From contig UQPB01000078.1 in NCBI GenBank assembly GCA_900542835.1, positions 1 through 8,402 of the forward strand: 8,402 nt of DNA. Direction: 5' to 3'. The notes beneath the pieces were generated by a model that saw only the letters and a list, made by a program, of their open reading frames with translations, did not search any database and was not told the DNA's origin. Position 1 is the stretch's first letter, and each line of letters starts with the position of its first letter. This document shows, piece after piece, positions 1 through 6,240 of this stretch. Both the position numbers and the translations under genes were made by a program. The DNA is from an uncultured Pelosinus sp. Lineage in GTDB: Bacteria > Bacillota > Negativicutes > Sporomusales > Acetonemataceae.

Positions 1-120
1 GCCCGATGACACCCGGCAACCGGCAGCAATGCAGTGGTGCTAATTCCAACAGAACATGTTGTTCTGGCAGATGAGAGGAAAGCGGAGCATTACCCTCTTT
101 CCTCGTGAAAGGGGGTTTTT
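1..120 (+). ncRNA. SAM-I (S-box) riboswitch, 5' end cut off by the window
   Basis: This leader senses S-adenosylmethionine and stops transcription of the downstream sulfur genes when SAM is plentiful. Visible parts are the conserved core GATGACACCCGGCAACC (5-21), the junction GGTGCTAATTCCA (36-48), the P4 hairpin CAGAAC/GTTCTG (50-55 with 61-66) and the 3' strand of P1, GATGAGAGG (70-78). The 5' strand of P1 and part of P2 lie before base 1. The 3' P1 strand continues into GAGGAAAG (75-82), which is perfectly complementary over 8 bp to CTTTCCTC (97-104), the ascending arm and loop of the terminator. That gives the classical switch: without SAM, 75-82 pairs with 97-104 as antiterminator; with SAM, P1 holds 70-78 and the terminator forms. 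The regulated genes are the YezD-like gene and metQ. The family call follows from known S-box consensus motifs. Confidence 0.95.
93..120 (+). terminator. Riboswitch-controlled intrinsic terminator
   Basis: CCCTCTTTC (93-101) pairs with GAAAGGGGG (107-115) across the loop CTCGT, with one T-G wobble at 96/112. TTTTT (116-120) follows at once. It is the expression platform of the SAM-I riboswitch: bases 97-104 are also claimed by the antiterminator strand at 75-82, so the two structures exclude each other. Confidence 0.93.
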
Positions 121-136
121 ACTTTCCGGTAAAGAG

Positions 137-142
137 AGGGGG
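137..142 (+). promoter_or_regulatory. Ribosome binding site of the YezD-like gene
   Basis: AGGGGG (137-142), followed by TG, matches the AGGAGGTG Shine-Dalgarno sequence with one mismatch. It sits 4 nt before GTG at 147 and 7 nt before TTG at 150. It lies just after the riboswitch terminator, so ribosomes load only on read-through RNA. It argues against a start at 105, which would lie inside the terminator hairpin. Confidence 0.55.
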
Positions 143-146
143 TGCA

Positions 147-497
147 GTGTTGAGCGCTGCGGTGATTTCAGCCGGAACCATGAAGCTGGTGATTGACCTT
201 GTCAATTCCATAAATCATGGGACGATAACGCTTACCGTACAGGATAGCCGTTTGCTGCAGTTGGAACGGAACGATAAAATCCGTCTTGACAGCGGGGAGA
301 AAACAGACGCGGCCAAGAAACCGCCGCTTACCGCCGGTCAGATAGAGCGTCTGCAAAAACGGCTGCAGGGGGAACTGCGAAACTTGCAGTTCGGCCAGGT
401 GCTGCTTCATGTCAGAGGCGGTATGATCTCCCAGATTGAGCGTACGGAAAAACAGCGTTATTCCAGTCTGGAAGGAATCTACGGCGACGGTATCTAA
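147..497 (+). CDS. yezD: Tandem DUF2292 (YezD-like) small protein
   Basis: This small, probably cytoplasmic protein (116 aa from GTG 147) has no known biochemical role. It carries two copies of the DUF2292/YezD unit. Copy 1 covers about residues 12-46 and ends in QLERNDKIRL; copy 2 covers about residues 70-106 and ends in QIERTEKQRY. Both show a helix, an HG/FG turn, a beta pair and the family signature Q-[IL]-E-R-x-[DE]-K-x-R. A charged linker with KKPPL separates them. Usual YezD proteins are about 50-60 aa with one unit, so this one is a duplication. The start is uncertain: the frame is open from 105, but that lies inside the riboswitch terminator. GTG 147 or TTG 150 follow an SD-like AGGGGG, and ATG 180 has no clear SD and would shorten the protein by 11 aa. 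It is the first gene behind the SAM riboswitch and lies 56 bp before metQ, so a link to sulfur amino-acid supply is inferred from context. Confidence 0.8.
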   Translation: MLSAAVISAGTMKLVIDLVNSINHGTITLTVQDSRLLQLERNDKIRLDSGEKTDAAKKPPLTAGQIERLQKRLQGELRNLQFGQVLLHVRGGMISQIERTEKQRYSSLEGIYGDGI

Positions 498-553
498 ATG
501 ACGCCGCGCCGCGGGACATTTTAGCTTATTTACATTGAAGGAGTTGTTGATGG

Positions 554-1378
554 ATGAAAAGTATTCGCGTTTTATTTGCCGCTTTATTGATTGCCTCGCT
601 GGCGGTAGCCGGCTGCGGCGGCGAGAAAAAGAGCGAACCGGCGCCGGAACAGGCGAAAAAAGCGGTTCTTAAAGTTGGCGCGACTGCCGTGCCGCACGCG
701 GAGATCCTGCGGGCGATTAAACCCGCCCTGGAAAAAGAAGGCGTAGTTCTCGACATTATTGAATTCAGCGATTATGTGCAGCCCAATGTGGCGTTGGCCG
801 ATAAGGAGCTGGACGCGAACTTCTTTCAGCATATCCCGTATCTGAATAAATTTGCCACCGAACGCAAGCTGCCGCTGATCTCGGCGGTTGCCGTCCATAT
901 CGAGCCGATGGGCATTTATTCGAAAAAAGTCAAAAACCTGAATGAGCTTGCGCAGGGCGCTTCCGTCGCCATTCCCAACGATCCGACCAACTCCGGGCGG
1001 GCTTTGGCTGTCCTGGAAAAAGCCGGCCTGATTAAACTCAAGGCAGGTGTTGGCGTTAACGGCACGGTGCAGGATATCGCCGAGAACCCCAAGGGTCTGA
1101 AACTGCGTGAATTGGAAGCGGCTCAGCTGCCGAGGGTGCTGGAAGACGTTGCCGCCGCTGTTATCAATACTAATTATGCGTTGGAGGCCAAACTGGTTCC
1201 GGCAAAAGACGCGCTGGCGATTGAAGCCAAGGATTCGCCTTATGCGAATATCCTGGCGGTTCGTAAGGGCGATGAAACCCGGCCGGAAATTCAAAAGCTG
1301 GCAAAGGCGTTAACCTCAGAAGAGGTCAAGAAATTTATCGCCGACAAGTACCAGGGAGCAATTTTACCCGCCTTTTAG
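554..1378 (+). CDS. metQ: Methionine ABC transporter substrate-binding lipoprotein MetQ
   Basis: This is the extracytoplasmic lipoprotein that captures methionine for the MetN (ATPase)-MetI (permease) importer. The 274-aa product opens with a lipoprotein signal: K2 and R5, a hydrophobic core, and lipobox VAGC with the lipidated cysteine at residue 21. A flexible KSEPAPEQAKK linker precedes the NlpA/MetQ fold (about 39-274). Family signatures are VGATAVPHAEIL (41-52), NFFQHIPYL (89-97), HIEPMGIYSKK (115-125), PNDPTNSGRAL (141-151) and INTNYAL (204-210), the last two contributing to the ligand site in known MetQ proteins. Length is normal. ATG 554 is supported by AAGGAG at 538-543; an ATG at 550 is in another frame and soon stops. 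The gene is cotranscribed with the YezD-like gene under the SAM-I riboswitch and ends in its own terminator. No metN or metI follows. Some NlpA-family proteins bind other ligands, but the riboswitch favours methionine. Confidence 0.95.
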   Translation: MKSIRVLFAALLIASLAVAGCGGEKKSEPAPEQAKKAVLKVGATAVPHAEILRAIKPALEKEGVVLDIIEFSDYVQPNVALADKELDANFFQHIPYLNKFATERKLPLISAVAVHIEPMGIYSKKVKNLNELAQGASVAIPNDPTNSGRALAVLEKAGLIKLKAGVGVNGTVQDIAENPKGLKLRELEAAQLPRVLEDVAAAVINTNYALEAKLVPAKDALAIEAKDSPYANILAVRKGDETRPEIQKLAKALTSEEVKKFIADKYQGAILPAF

Positions 1379-1387
1379 ACAGGCGCG

Positions 1388-1426
1388 AAGCCCGTGAAAG
1401 GTTATCTTACCTTTTCACGGGCTTTT
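1388..1426 (+). terminator. Intrinsic terminator of the yezD-metQ unit
   Basis: AAGCCCGTGAAAGGT (1388-1402) pairs with ACCTTTTCACGGGCTT (1409-1424) around the loop TATCTT, with one bulged T in the descending arm, and a TTTT run at 1423-1426. It begins 9 nt after the metQ stop. On the minus strand the hairpin is not followed by a T-run, so it should work well only for metQ. The PBP2 stop codon (1415-1417) lies within the descending arm. Confidence 0.88.
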
Positions 1427-3235
1427 CTGTACAGGCGCTACCGCGGCGCCGGCGGTCTGCAGGCGGAAATAAGCCTCAAGGACCTTGCGGGCGACCGGGG
1501 CCGCGGCGGCAGAGCCTTCGCCGCCATCTTCAATAAAAATCGCTAAGGCTATTTCCGGCGACTGAGCCGGGGCATAACCGGCAAACCAGGCATGGGTTGT
1601 GTTGCGGCCGGTCTCGGCTGAGCCGGTCTTACCGGCGACCGTTTGCGGAAATGCCTGAAATGCGGCTGACGCGGTACCGGAGGCGACGACTGCCGTCATG
1701 CCGCTGCGAAGTGTTTCCCAGTCTGCCGGCGACAGATAAATTGTGCGGAGGATTTGCGGCTCAGCCGTTTCCACCAATACTCCCTGTGGCGACAAAACTG
1801 ACTGTACCAGCATCGGGCGATAAACGACGCCGCCATTGGCCACTGCCATTGCCAGTAAGGCCTGCTGCAGCGGCGTGGCCAGATAATAGCCCTGACCGAT
1901 AGCGGCAATCACAGTTTCGCCGGGCTGCCATTGTTCGCCATAGGCGGCGAGCTTCCATTCGGTGGTGGGAACAAGTCCTCGCTCTTCCTCCAGTCCGATG
2001 CCGCTTGTCTGTCCGTAGCCGAAGCTTAAAGCGTAACCCGCCAGCCGGTCGGCGCCCAGGCGGCGGCCAAGCTCATAGAAGACCGGATCGCTTGACTTGG
2101 CCAAAGCGCTGCTGATGGTCAGCTTTCCCAGACCCTTCGTATTCCAGCCGTAAAATTGCCAGCCGTTGAGGCTATACACGCCTTTGTCCTCAAAGATTTC
2201 CGCCGCTGTTGTCAGTCCGGCGTCAAGCGCCGCCGCTGCGGTTACGATTTTAAACACTGAGGCCGGCGGATAGGTTCCGGCAGTAACCCGATTGGTGAGT
2301 GGCTGCAGTTGATCATTGGCGATCGTGGCCCATTCCTGCTCGTTCAAGCCGTCGGCGAATAAATTCGGATCAAAGGCCGGCTGGCTGGCTAAAGCCAGTA
2401 CGCCGCCGCTGCGGACGTCTAAGACGACGACCGCACCTCCCTTGGCCGGTTGTCCCAGCCGGCGGCTGATTTGTATTTGTTCCTGCAGCGCTTCTTCCGC
2501 CGCTTTTTGCAGGCCGGCGTCTAGTGCCAACTGCAGGGTGTGGCCGGGAATGACCGCTGTTTGGCCCAGGTCGCGGATTTCATCGCCGGCGGCGTTGATT
2601 TCAATTCTCCTGCCGCCGTCGCTTCCCCGCAGCCGGCTTTCCCAGACTTTTTCCAGGCCGCTGAGGCCGATCCTGTCCTGTGGCGAATAGCCGGCATTCT
2701 TCAACCGCCCATATTCGGCCGCGCTGATCCCGCCGGTATAACCCAGCAGATGCGCCGCCAGTTTTCCGTATACATAATATCTAACAGCGACCGGTTCGAT
2801 AATCACTCCCGGCAGATCGCGTTTGCGCTCTTCCAGCCTGGCCAGTACGGTGGCATCGAGATCCTGGCGCAGCCGCAGCGGCGTGAATGGGGAGTGCTCG
2901 CCAGCAAGCAGCTTTTCGCGAATCCGTTCTGTGTTTACGCCGGTGATGGCGGCGAGCAGCTCAACGGCAGCCGCTTGCCTGCTGAATTCCCCCGGGATAA
3001 CGGAGACGGCAAAGCTGGGGCGGCTGGATACCAGTACCGCGCCGTTGCGGTCACGGATTTCACCGCGGGGGGCGTATTCTTTGTTCAGACGGACGCGGTT
3101 GGTTTCCGCCTGCTGCTTATACTGTGGTCCCTGCAGCAGCTGCAGCCAGGCCAGCCGCAGCACCAGCAGGCCGAGGACGATGGCGATCAGCAGTCCAAAT
3201 AGTGTTAACCGGCGATTGGTTTCAAATTGCCACAT
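1415..3235 (-). CDS. mrdA: Penicillin-binding protein 2 (class B transpeptidase)
   Basis: This membrane-anchored peptidoglycan DD-transpeptidase cross-links side-wall murein together with the glycosyltransferase RodA during elongation. The 606-aa product has a short cytoplasmic N-terminus, one membrane anchor (about 11-34), a PBP-dimer/pedestal domain (about 50-220, containing the PRGEIRDRNG motif at 56-65) and a transpeptidase domain (about 260-595). Active-site motifs are complete: SVFK with nucleophile Ser326 and Lys329, SSD at 381-383 (the PBP2 form of SxN), and KTGSAETG from Lys536. The typical AWFAGYAP block follows. The ATG at 3235 has an AGGAG ribosome site 7 nt upstream (complement of 3243-3247). 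It is convergent with metQ and divergent from the D,D-carboxypeptidase. No rodA or mreBCD gene is in the window. SpoVD or another class B PBP is the main alternative, but the SSD motif, the length and the lack of a PASTA domain favour PBP2. Confidence 0.93.
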   Translation of the reverse strand: MWQFETNRRLTLFGLLIAIVLGLLVLRLAWLQLLQGPQYKQQAETNRVRLNKEYAPRGEIRDRNGAVLVSSRPSFAVSVIPGEFSRQAAAVELLAAITGVNTERIREKLLAGEHSPFTPLRLRQDLDATVLARLEERKRDLPGVIIEPVAVRYYVYGKLAAHLLGYTGGISAAEYGRLKNAGYSPQDRIGLSGLEKVWESRLRGSDGGRRIEINAAGDEIRDLGQTAVIPGHTLQLALDAGLQKAAEEALQEQIQISRRLGQPAKGGAVVVLDVRSGGVLALASQPAFDPNLFADGLNEQEWATIANDQLQPLTNRVTAGTYPPASVFKIVTAAAALDAGLTTAAEIFEDKGVYSLNGWQFYGWNTKGLGKLTISSALAKSSDPVFYELGRRLGADRLAGYALSFGYGQTSGIGLEEERGLVPTTEWKLAAYGEQWQPGETVIAAIGQGYYLATPLQQALLAMAVANGGVVYRPMLVQSVLSPQGVLVETAEPQILRTIYLSPADWETLRSGMTAVVASGTASAAFQAFPQTVAGKTGSAETGRNTTHAWFAGYAPAQSPEIALAIFIEDGGEGSAAAAPVARKVLEAYFRLQTAGAAVAPVQKSP

Positions 3236-3370
3236 ATGCCTTCTCCTTGCGCCTGCATGCAGCCGTTGCGGCTAAATAGTGCGGAATTATTACTAGTGTG
3301 GCCGGCAGGGAATGGATTATCCGGCAGGTCTGCAAAACGCGATTGGCGTAAAATCAAGGAGGCCTTAGTT
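3236..3370. promoter_or_regulatory. Divergent promoter region between PBP2 and the carboxypeptidase
   Basis: These 135 bp must hold the start signals for both divergent genes. The only AT-rich patch is GAATTATTACTAG (3284-3296). On the + strand, TATTAC (3288-3293) lies 16 nt after TTGCGG (3266-3271), a fair sigma-A-like pair. On the - strand, AATAAT (complement of 3286-3291) is a good -10 but has no convincing -35. The two -10 candidates overlap. CCGGCAGG occurs twice (3302-3309 and 3321-3328, 19-bp period) downstream of the + candidate. Promoter assignment is weak and by eye. Confidence 0.3.
3356..3362 (+). promoter_or_regulatory. Ribosome binding site that fixes the carboxypeptidase start
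   Basis: AAGGAGG lies 8 nt before ATG 3371. The reading frame is open upstream to 3227, but that extension overlaps the PBP2 start region and would put 48 residues in front of a perfectly good signal peptide. Confidence 0.85.
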
Positions 3371-4198
3371 ATGCAACGTATCCTGTCCATTTGCGGCGGC
3401 CTGTTACTGGCTGTCTTGAGCCTGGCGGCGCCAGCCATTTCCGAAGCCGCTTATCTGCTGCCGCCGCCTGTCGAGGCCAAGGCCGCGATTGTAATTGACG
3501 CCGACACCAAAGCGGTGTTGTATGAAAAATCGCCGGATAAACGCATGTATCCGGCGAGTACGACTAAGATTATGACATTTATGCTGGCCCGAAAGCTGGG
3601 TCTGCCGCAAACAACGGTTACCGTCAGCTCCAGCGCCGCCGGCTGCGAAGGCTCCAGCCTGGAGCTGCGGCAAGGCGACCGTATCGGGCTGCAGGATCTT
3701 TTATATGGCTTGATGCTGGTATCCGGCAATGATGCGGCTGAAGCGGTTGCTGAACATATCAGCGGTTCCGTTCCCGCTTTTGTCAGGCAGATGAATGCGG
3801 AGGCTGCCGCAATCGGCGCCCGCAATACGCACTTTGTCAATCCGCACGGCTTGCCGGACTCACAACATTATACCACCGCCCGTGACCTGGCATTGATTAC
3901 CGCCCAGGCGCTGCAGGATCCTGAGTTTTCCCGCGTTGCCGGGGCGGCGACGGCGACTATTCAGATGGCCGGCGGTAAAACCCGGCAGATCAGCAATACC
4001 AATAAGCTGCTGACACGTTATTCCGGCATGAACGCAGGCAAAACCGGCTATACGCGGGCGGCTGGCGACTGCCTGGTGGCAACCGCCAAGCGGGATGGCG
4101 TACAATTGATTGTTGTTGTTCTCAATGACGATGACCGCTGGACCGACGCGGCCCGGCTGCTCGACTTCGGCTTTGCGCAGCGGGGGCTTGCCGGTTAA
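3371..4198 (+). CDS. D-alanyl-D-alanine carboxypeptidase, DacF-like (peptidase S11), short form
   Basis: This exported serine DD-carboxypeptidase removes the terminal D-Ala of peptidoglycan pentapeptides and so limits cross-linking. The 275-aa product starts with a signal peptide (about 1-26, ending SEA before AYLLPPP). The S11 catalytic domain follows with PASTTK (catalytic Ser63, Lys66), SGN (118-120) and KTG (224-226), plus the family block NPHGLPD (157-163). The usual catalytic set is complete. Classical DacA, DacB and DacF proteins are about 380-440 aa with a C-terminal beta domain and an amphipathic membrane anchor; here the chain stops soon after the catalytic core, so the enzyme is probably soluble in the cell envelope. 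Start ATG 3371 is chosen for its AAGGAGG and the signal peptide. It diverges from PBP2, making a wall-synthesis pair, and its stop overlaps that of the convergent radical SAM gene. Sporulation DacF and vegetative forms cannot be told apart here. Confidence 0.92.
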   Translation: MQRILSICGGLLLAVLSLAAPAISEAAYLLPPPVEAKAAIVIDADTKAVLYEKSPDKRMYPASTTKIMTFMLARKLGLPQTTVTVSSSAAGCEGSSLELRQGDRIGLQDLLYGLMLVSGNDAAEAVAEHISGSVPAFVRQMNAEAAAIGARNTHFVNPHGLPDSQHYTTARDLALITAQALQDPEFSRVAGAATATIQMAGGKTRQISNTNKLLTRYSGMNAGKTGYTRAAGDCLVATAKRDGVQLIVVVLNDDDRWTDAARLLDFGFAQRGLAG

Positions 4199-5097
4199 AC
4201 GCCGCGGCAGTCAAAGCGGGGAACAAAACTTTCGGATACGGCGCCGCCCTCCTGAATAAAGCCGTTTTCTACTCCCAGCGACAGCGCGTAATCCACCAGC
4301 TTCGCATAATCCCCGGCCGGCAGGCGGTGACGCAGCACCGGATGGCCGAGAGCAAGATGCAGCGGCGTATATTGGTTCATCAGGCTGAGATAAACGGAAT
4401 TGCCATAGGTCGTGTAAATATGACGAATGATGGATTTAGAATCCCTGGCACCGCCGGGCAGGGCCAGATGCCGGATAATGACACCGCGTGTCATTAGTCC
4501 GTCAGCATTAAAAACCGGCTCGCCGGTTTGGCTGACCATGGCTTCGATTGCCGCCGCGGCATACTGAAAATAGCCGGGCGCCTGCGAATAGCCACTGGCA
4601 TAACGCTCGTCCATATACTTCAGGTCGGGCAGGTAAATATCGACTAATCCCCTGAACAGATCAATTGTTTCCGTTGCTTCATAAGAATTGGTGTTATAAA
4701 TGACCGGCAACCTGAGCCCGTCCCGCTTGGCTGCGGCAAGCGCCGCGGCAACAGCGGGGGCATAATGGCTGGGGGTAACCAGATTGATATTGTGGGCGCC
4801 ACGCTGCTGTTGTTCGAGAAAGATAGCCGCCAGCCGGTCAACCGAGACGGTTTGGCCGGCTGCTTCCTGGCTGATAGCATGGTTTTGGCAGAACAGGCAG
4901 CGTAAATTGCAGTGGCTAAAAAAAACGGTGCCGGAACCGTTGCTGCCGGCAAGGCAGGGTTCTTCCCAGTGATGCAGACTAACCAGGCCCAGACGGGGTA
5001 AGGCTCCGGCCCGGCAAAAGCCGGTTTGTCCGGCTAAGCGGTTGACACCGCAGGCGCGGGGGCAGAGGCGGCAGCGGGAAAGCAGATGTTCATACAC
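4195..5097 (-). CDS. PflX-type radical SAM protein (pyruvate formate-lyase activase homologue)
   Basis: This is a 300-aa radical SAM enzyme of the group annotated as PflX (COG1313), whose substrate is not established. The cluster motif CNLRCLFC gives C63, C67 and C70, followed by QNHAISQ as in PflA homologues. An N-terminal four-cysteine motif (C9, C12, C16, C28; CxLCPRxCGVNR style) is typical of this group and could bind a second metal site. IYNTNSYE and DIYLPDLKY mark the barrel core, and GGAVSESFVPRFDCRGV ends the protein. The start is GTG 5097, with AGGAG 8 nt upstream (complement of 5106-5110). The gene lies 72 bp downstream of the hydroxyacid dehydrogenase on the same strand and may share its transcript, though a large hairpin lies between. 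No pyruvate formate-lyase or other glycyl radical enzyme is nearby, so a PFL-activating role is not supported. Its stop overlaps that of the carboxypeptidase. Confidence 0.9.
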   Translation of the reverse strand: MYEHLLSRCRLCPRACGVNRLAGQTGFCRAGALPRLGLVSLHHWEEPCLAGSNGSGTVFFSHCNLRCLFCQNHAISQEAAGQTVSVDRLAAIFLEQQQRGAHNINLVTPSHYAPAVAAALAAAKRDGLRLPVIYNTNSYEATETIDLFRGLVDIYLPDLKYMDERYASGYSQAPGYFQYAAAAIEAMVSQTGEPVFNADGLMTRGVIIRHLALPGGARDSKSIIRHIYTTYGNSVYLSLMNQYTPLHLALGHPVLRHRLPAGDYAKLVDYALSLGVENGFIQEGGAVSESFVPRFDCRGV

Positions 5098-5124
5098 AGG
5101 CCTTTCTCCTTAGCAAACGGCTGT

Positions 5125-5162
5125 AACCAGGCAGCGCCGGCGCAAGCCGGCGCTGCCTGGTT
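5125..5162 (-). terminator. Perfect 17-bp hairpin between the dehydrogenase and radical SAM genes
   Basis: AACCAGGCAGCGCCGGC (5125-5141) and its exact complement (5146-5162) enclose a 4-nt loop: GCAA on the + strand, TTGC on the - strand. It begins 7 nt after the dehydrogenase stop, where a terminator is expected. The minus-strand sequence after the stem reads ACAGCCGTTT, however, so the usual U-tract is missing. It may terminate partially, protect the 3' end of the upstream message, or set a lower level for the radical SAM gene. The hairpin itself is certain; its role is inferred. Confidence 0.5.
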
Positions 5163-5169
5163 GGTGTTT

Positions 5170-6135
5170 TCAGCAGGGGCTGTTTGCGCATGAGGGCATG
5201 GGTTCGTTGCGCAAACCTGCCAGTAGATTGTCGACCGCCATCATGGCCATGCGCAGTCTGGTCTCAGGTGTGGCGCTGCCAACGTGTGGCGTGATCAGGA
5301 TATTCGGAAGCTGCAGCAGCGGATGATCGGCCGGCAGCGGTTCGGGATCGGTTACATCCAATGCGGCATAAGCAATACGCTGATCCGCCAGCGCCTCATA
5401 GAGAGCAGCGGTATCGACAATAGCGCCTCTGGCGGCGTTGACAAAATAGGCTGTCGGTTTCATTTTGGCAAAAGCGGCGGCATCGAACATATGCCGCGTC
5501 TGCTCCGTAAGCGGCGTCAGTACAACGATGCAGTCCGACTGCCCGAGCAGTTCTCCGAAGCTGACCCAGCGCATGCTGGTATATTCGGCGCCGCTGCGAG
5601 GCTTGCGGTTATGGTAAATAATATTCATGCCGCAGGCCCGGGCTCTTCTGGCTACCGCCGTTCCGATCGCACCCATTCCGACAATACCCAGCGTTTTTCC
5701 GTATAAATCAATACCGAATGGAATGGTTGTTTTCTTTTTCCAGTTACCCTGTCTGACCATATCCCAGCCCTGGGTAATTCGCCTGGCCGCAGTCAGTAAC
5801 AAGGCAAAAGCCAAATCCGCCGTCGTTTCCGTCAGTGCGCCGGGCGTGTTCCCGATTCGTACGCCACGGGCTGTGCAGGCGGCGGCATCGATATTGTCGT
5901 AGCCGGCCGACGGCTGCGAAACGACTCTGAGCTTTGCTCCCTGCTGCAGCAGCGCGGCGTTGATGGGCGTAAACCCGGAGTTGTATATTCCGTCTGCTTC
6001 CACCAGCCACTCATACAGCAGCGCCTGTGGAATCGCTTCCTCCTGATCCCAGTATTTGAGTTCACAATGCTGCTTGAGTACTGCCAGTGCCTGGGGATGC
6101 AGCCTGCCTGTCGCTATTACCGTAAATGTTCCCAT
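5170..6135 (-). CDS. D-isomer-specific 2-hydroxyacid dehydrogenase (glyoxylate/2-ketogluconate reductase-like)
   Basis: This cytoplasmic NAD(P)-dependent oxidoreductase interconverts a 2-oxoacid and a D-2-hydroxyacid. The 321-aa product has the split substrate domain (about 1-100 and 290-321) around the Rossmann domain (about 101-289). The dinucleotide loop is GMGAIG (153-158). The catalytic triad is in place: Arg236 in NAARGAIVD, Glu265 in DPEPLP and His284 in TPHVGSAT. After the second Rossmann strand the sequence is YHNRKPR (174-180) with no acidic residue at the usual NAD-ribose position, and the arginines suggest NADPH preference, as in GRHPR/GhrB-type reductases. The overall pattern best fits glyoxylate, hydroxypyruvate or 2-ketogluconate reductases; the exact substrate cannot be read. 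ATG 6135 has AGGAGG 6 nt upstream (complement of 6142-6147). It is divergent from the diguanylate cyclase and precedes the radical SAM gene. PdxB, SerA and VanH are less likely for lack of their extra domains or context. Confidence 0.92.
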   Translation of the reverse strand: MGTFTVIATGRLHPQALAVLKQHCELKYWDQEEAIPQALLYEWLVEADGIYNSGFTPINAALLQQGAKLRVVSQPSAGYDNIDAAACTARGVRIGNTPGALTETTADLAFALLLTAARRITQGWDMVRQGNWKKKTTIPFGIDLYGKTLGIVGMGAIGTAVARRARACGMNIIYHNRKPRSGAEYTSMRWVSFGELLGQSDCIVVLTPLTEQTRHMFDAAAFAKMKPTAYFVNAARGAIVDTAALYEALADQRIAYAALDVTDPEPLPADHPLLQLPNILITPHVGSATPETRLRMAMMAVDNLLAGLRNEPMPSCANSPC

Positions 6136-6240
6136 GTTCCGCCTCCTCTTTATAATGGGTAGATATTCACCGCGTAACGATTTTTTCCTTTACTGCCGGC
6201 AGGAATTCATTTATTTAGGAAAGGATTCCATTATTTGCCA

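Noticed and set aside
105..146. N-terminal extension of the YezD-like frame to GTG 105
   Set aside because: It lies inside the riboswitch terminator hairpin and U-tract, has no ribosome site, and adds residues with no family similarity.
550..671. ATG at 550 with better spacing to AAGGAG than the metQ ATG at 554
   Set aside because: It is out of frame with metQ and hits a stop after about 40 codons. The product shows no features, and metQ from 554 has a complete signal peptide.
584..1294. 236-codon open frame on the minus strand opposite metQ
   Set aside because: It is a shadow of metQ: composition is arginine- and glutamine-rich, no domain is recognisable, and metQ is unambiguous.
2540..3202. 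220-codon open frame on the plus strand opposite PBP2
   Set aside because: It is the antisense of a clear PBP2 gene, with no ribosome site or recognisable domain.
3227..3370. 48-residue N-terminal extension of the carboxypeptidase
   Set aside because: It would overlap the PBP2 start and bury the signal peptide. AAGGAGG before ATG 3371 is decisive.
6193..6202. CTGCCGGCAG palindrome as an operator
   Set aside because: GCCGGC strings are very common in this GC-rich sequence. Ten bases of symmetry with no promoter overlap is not enough.
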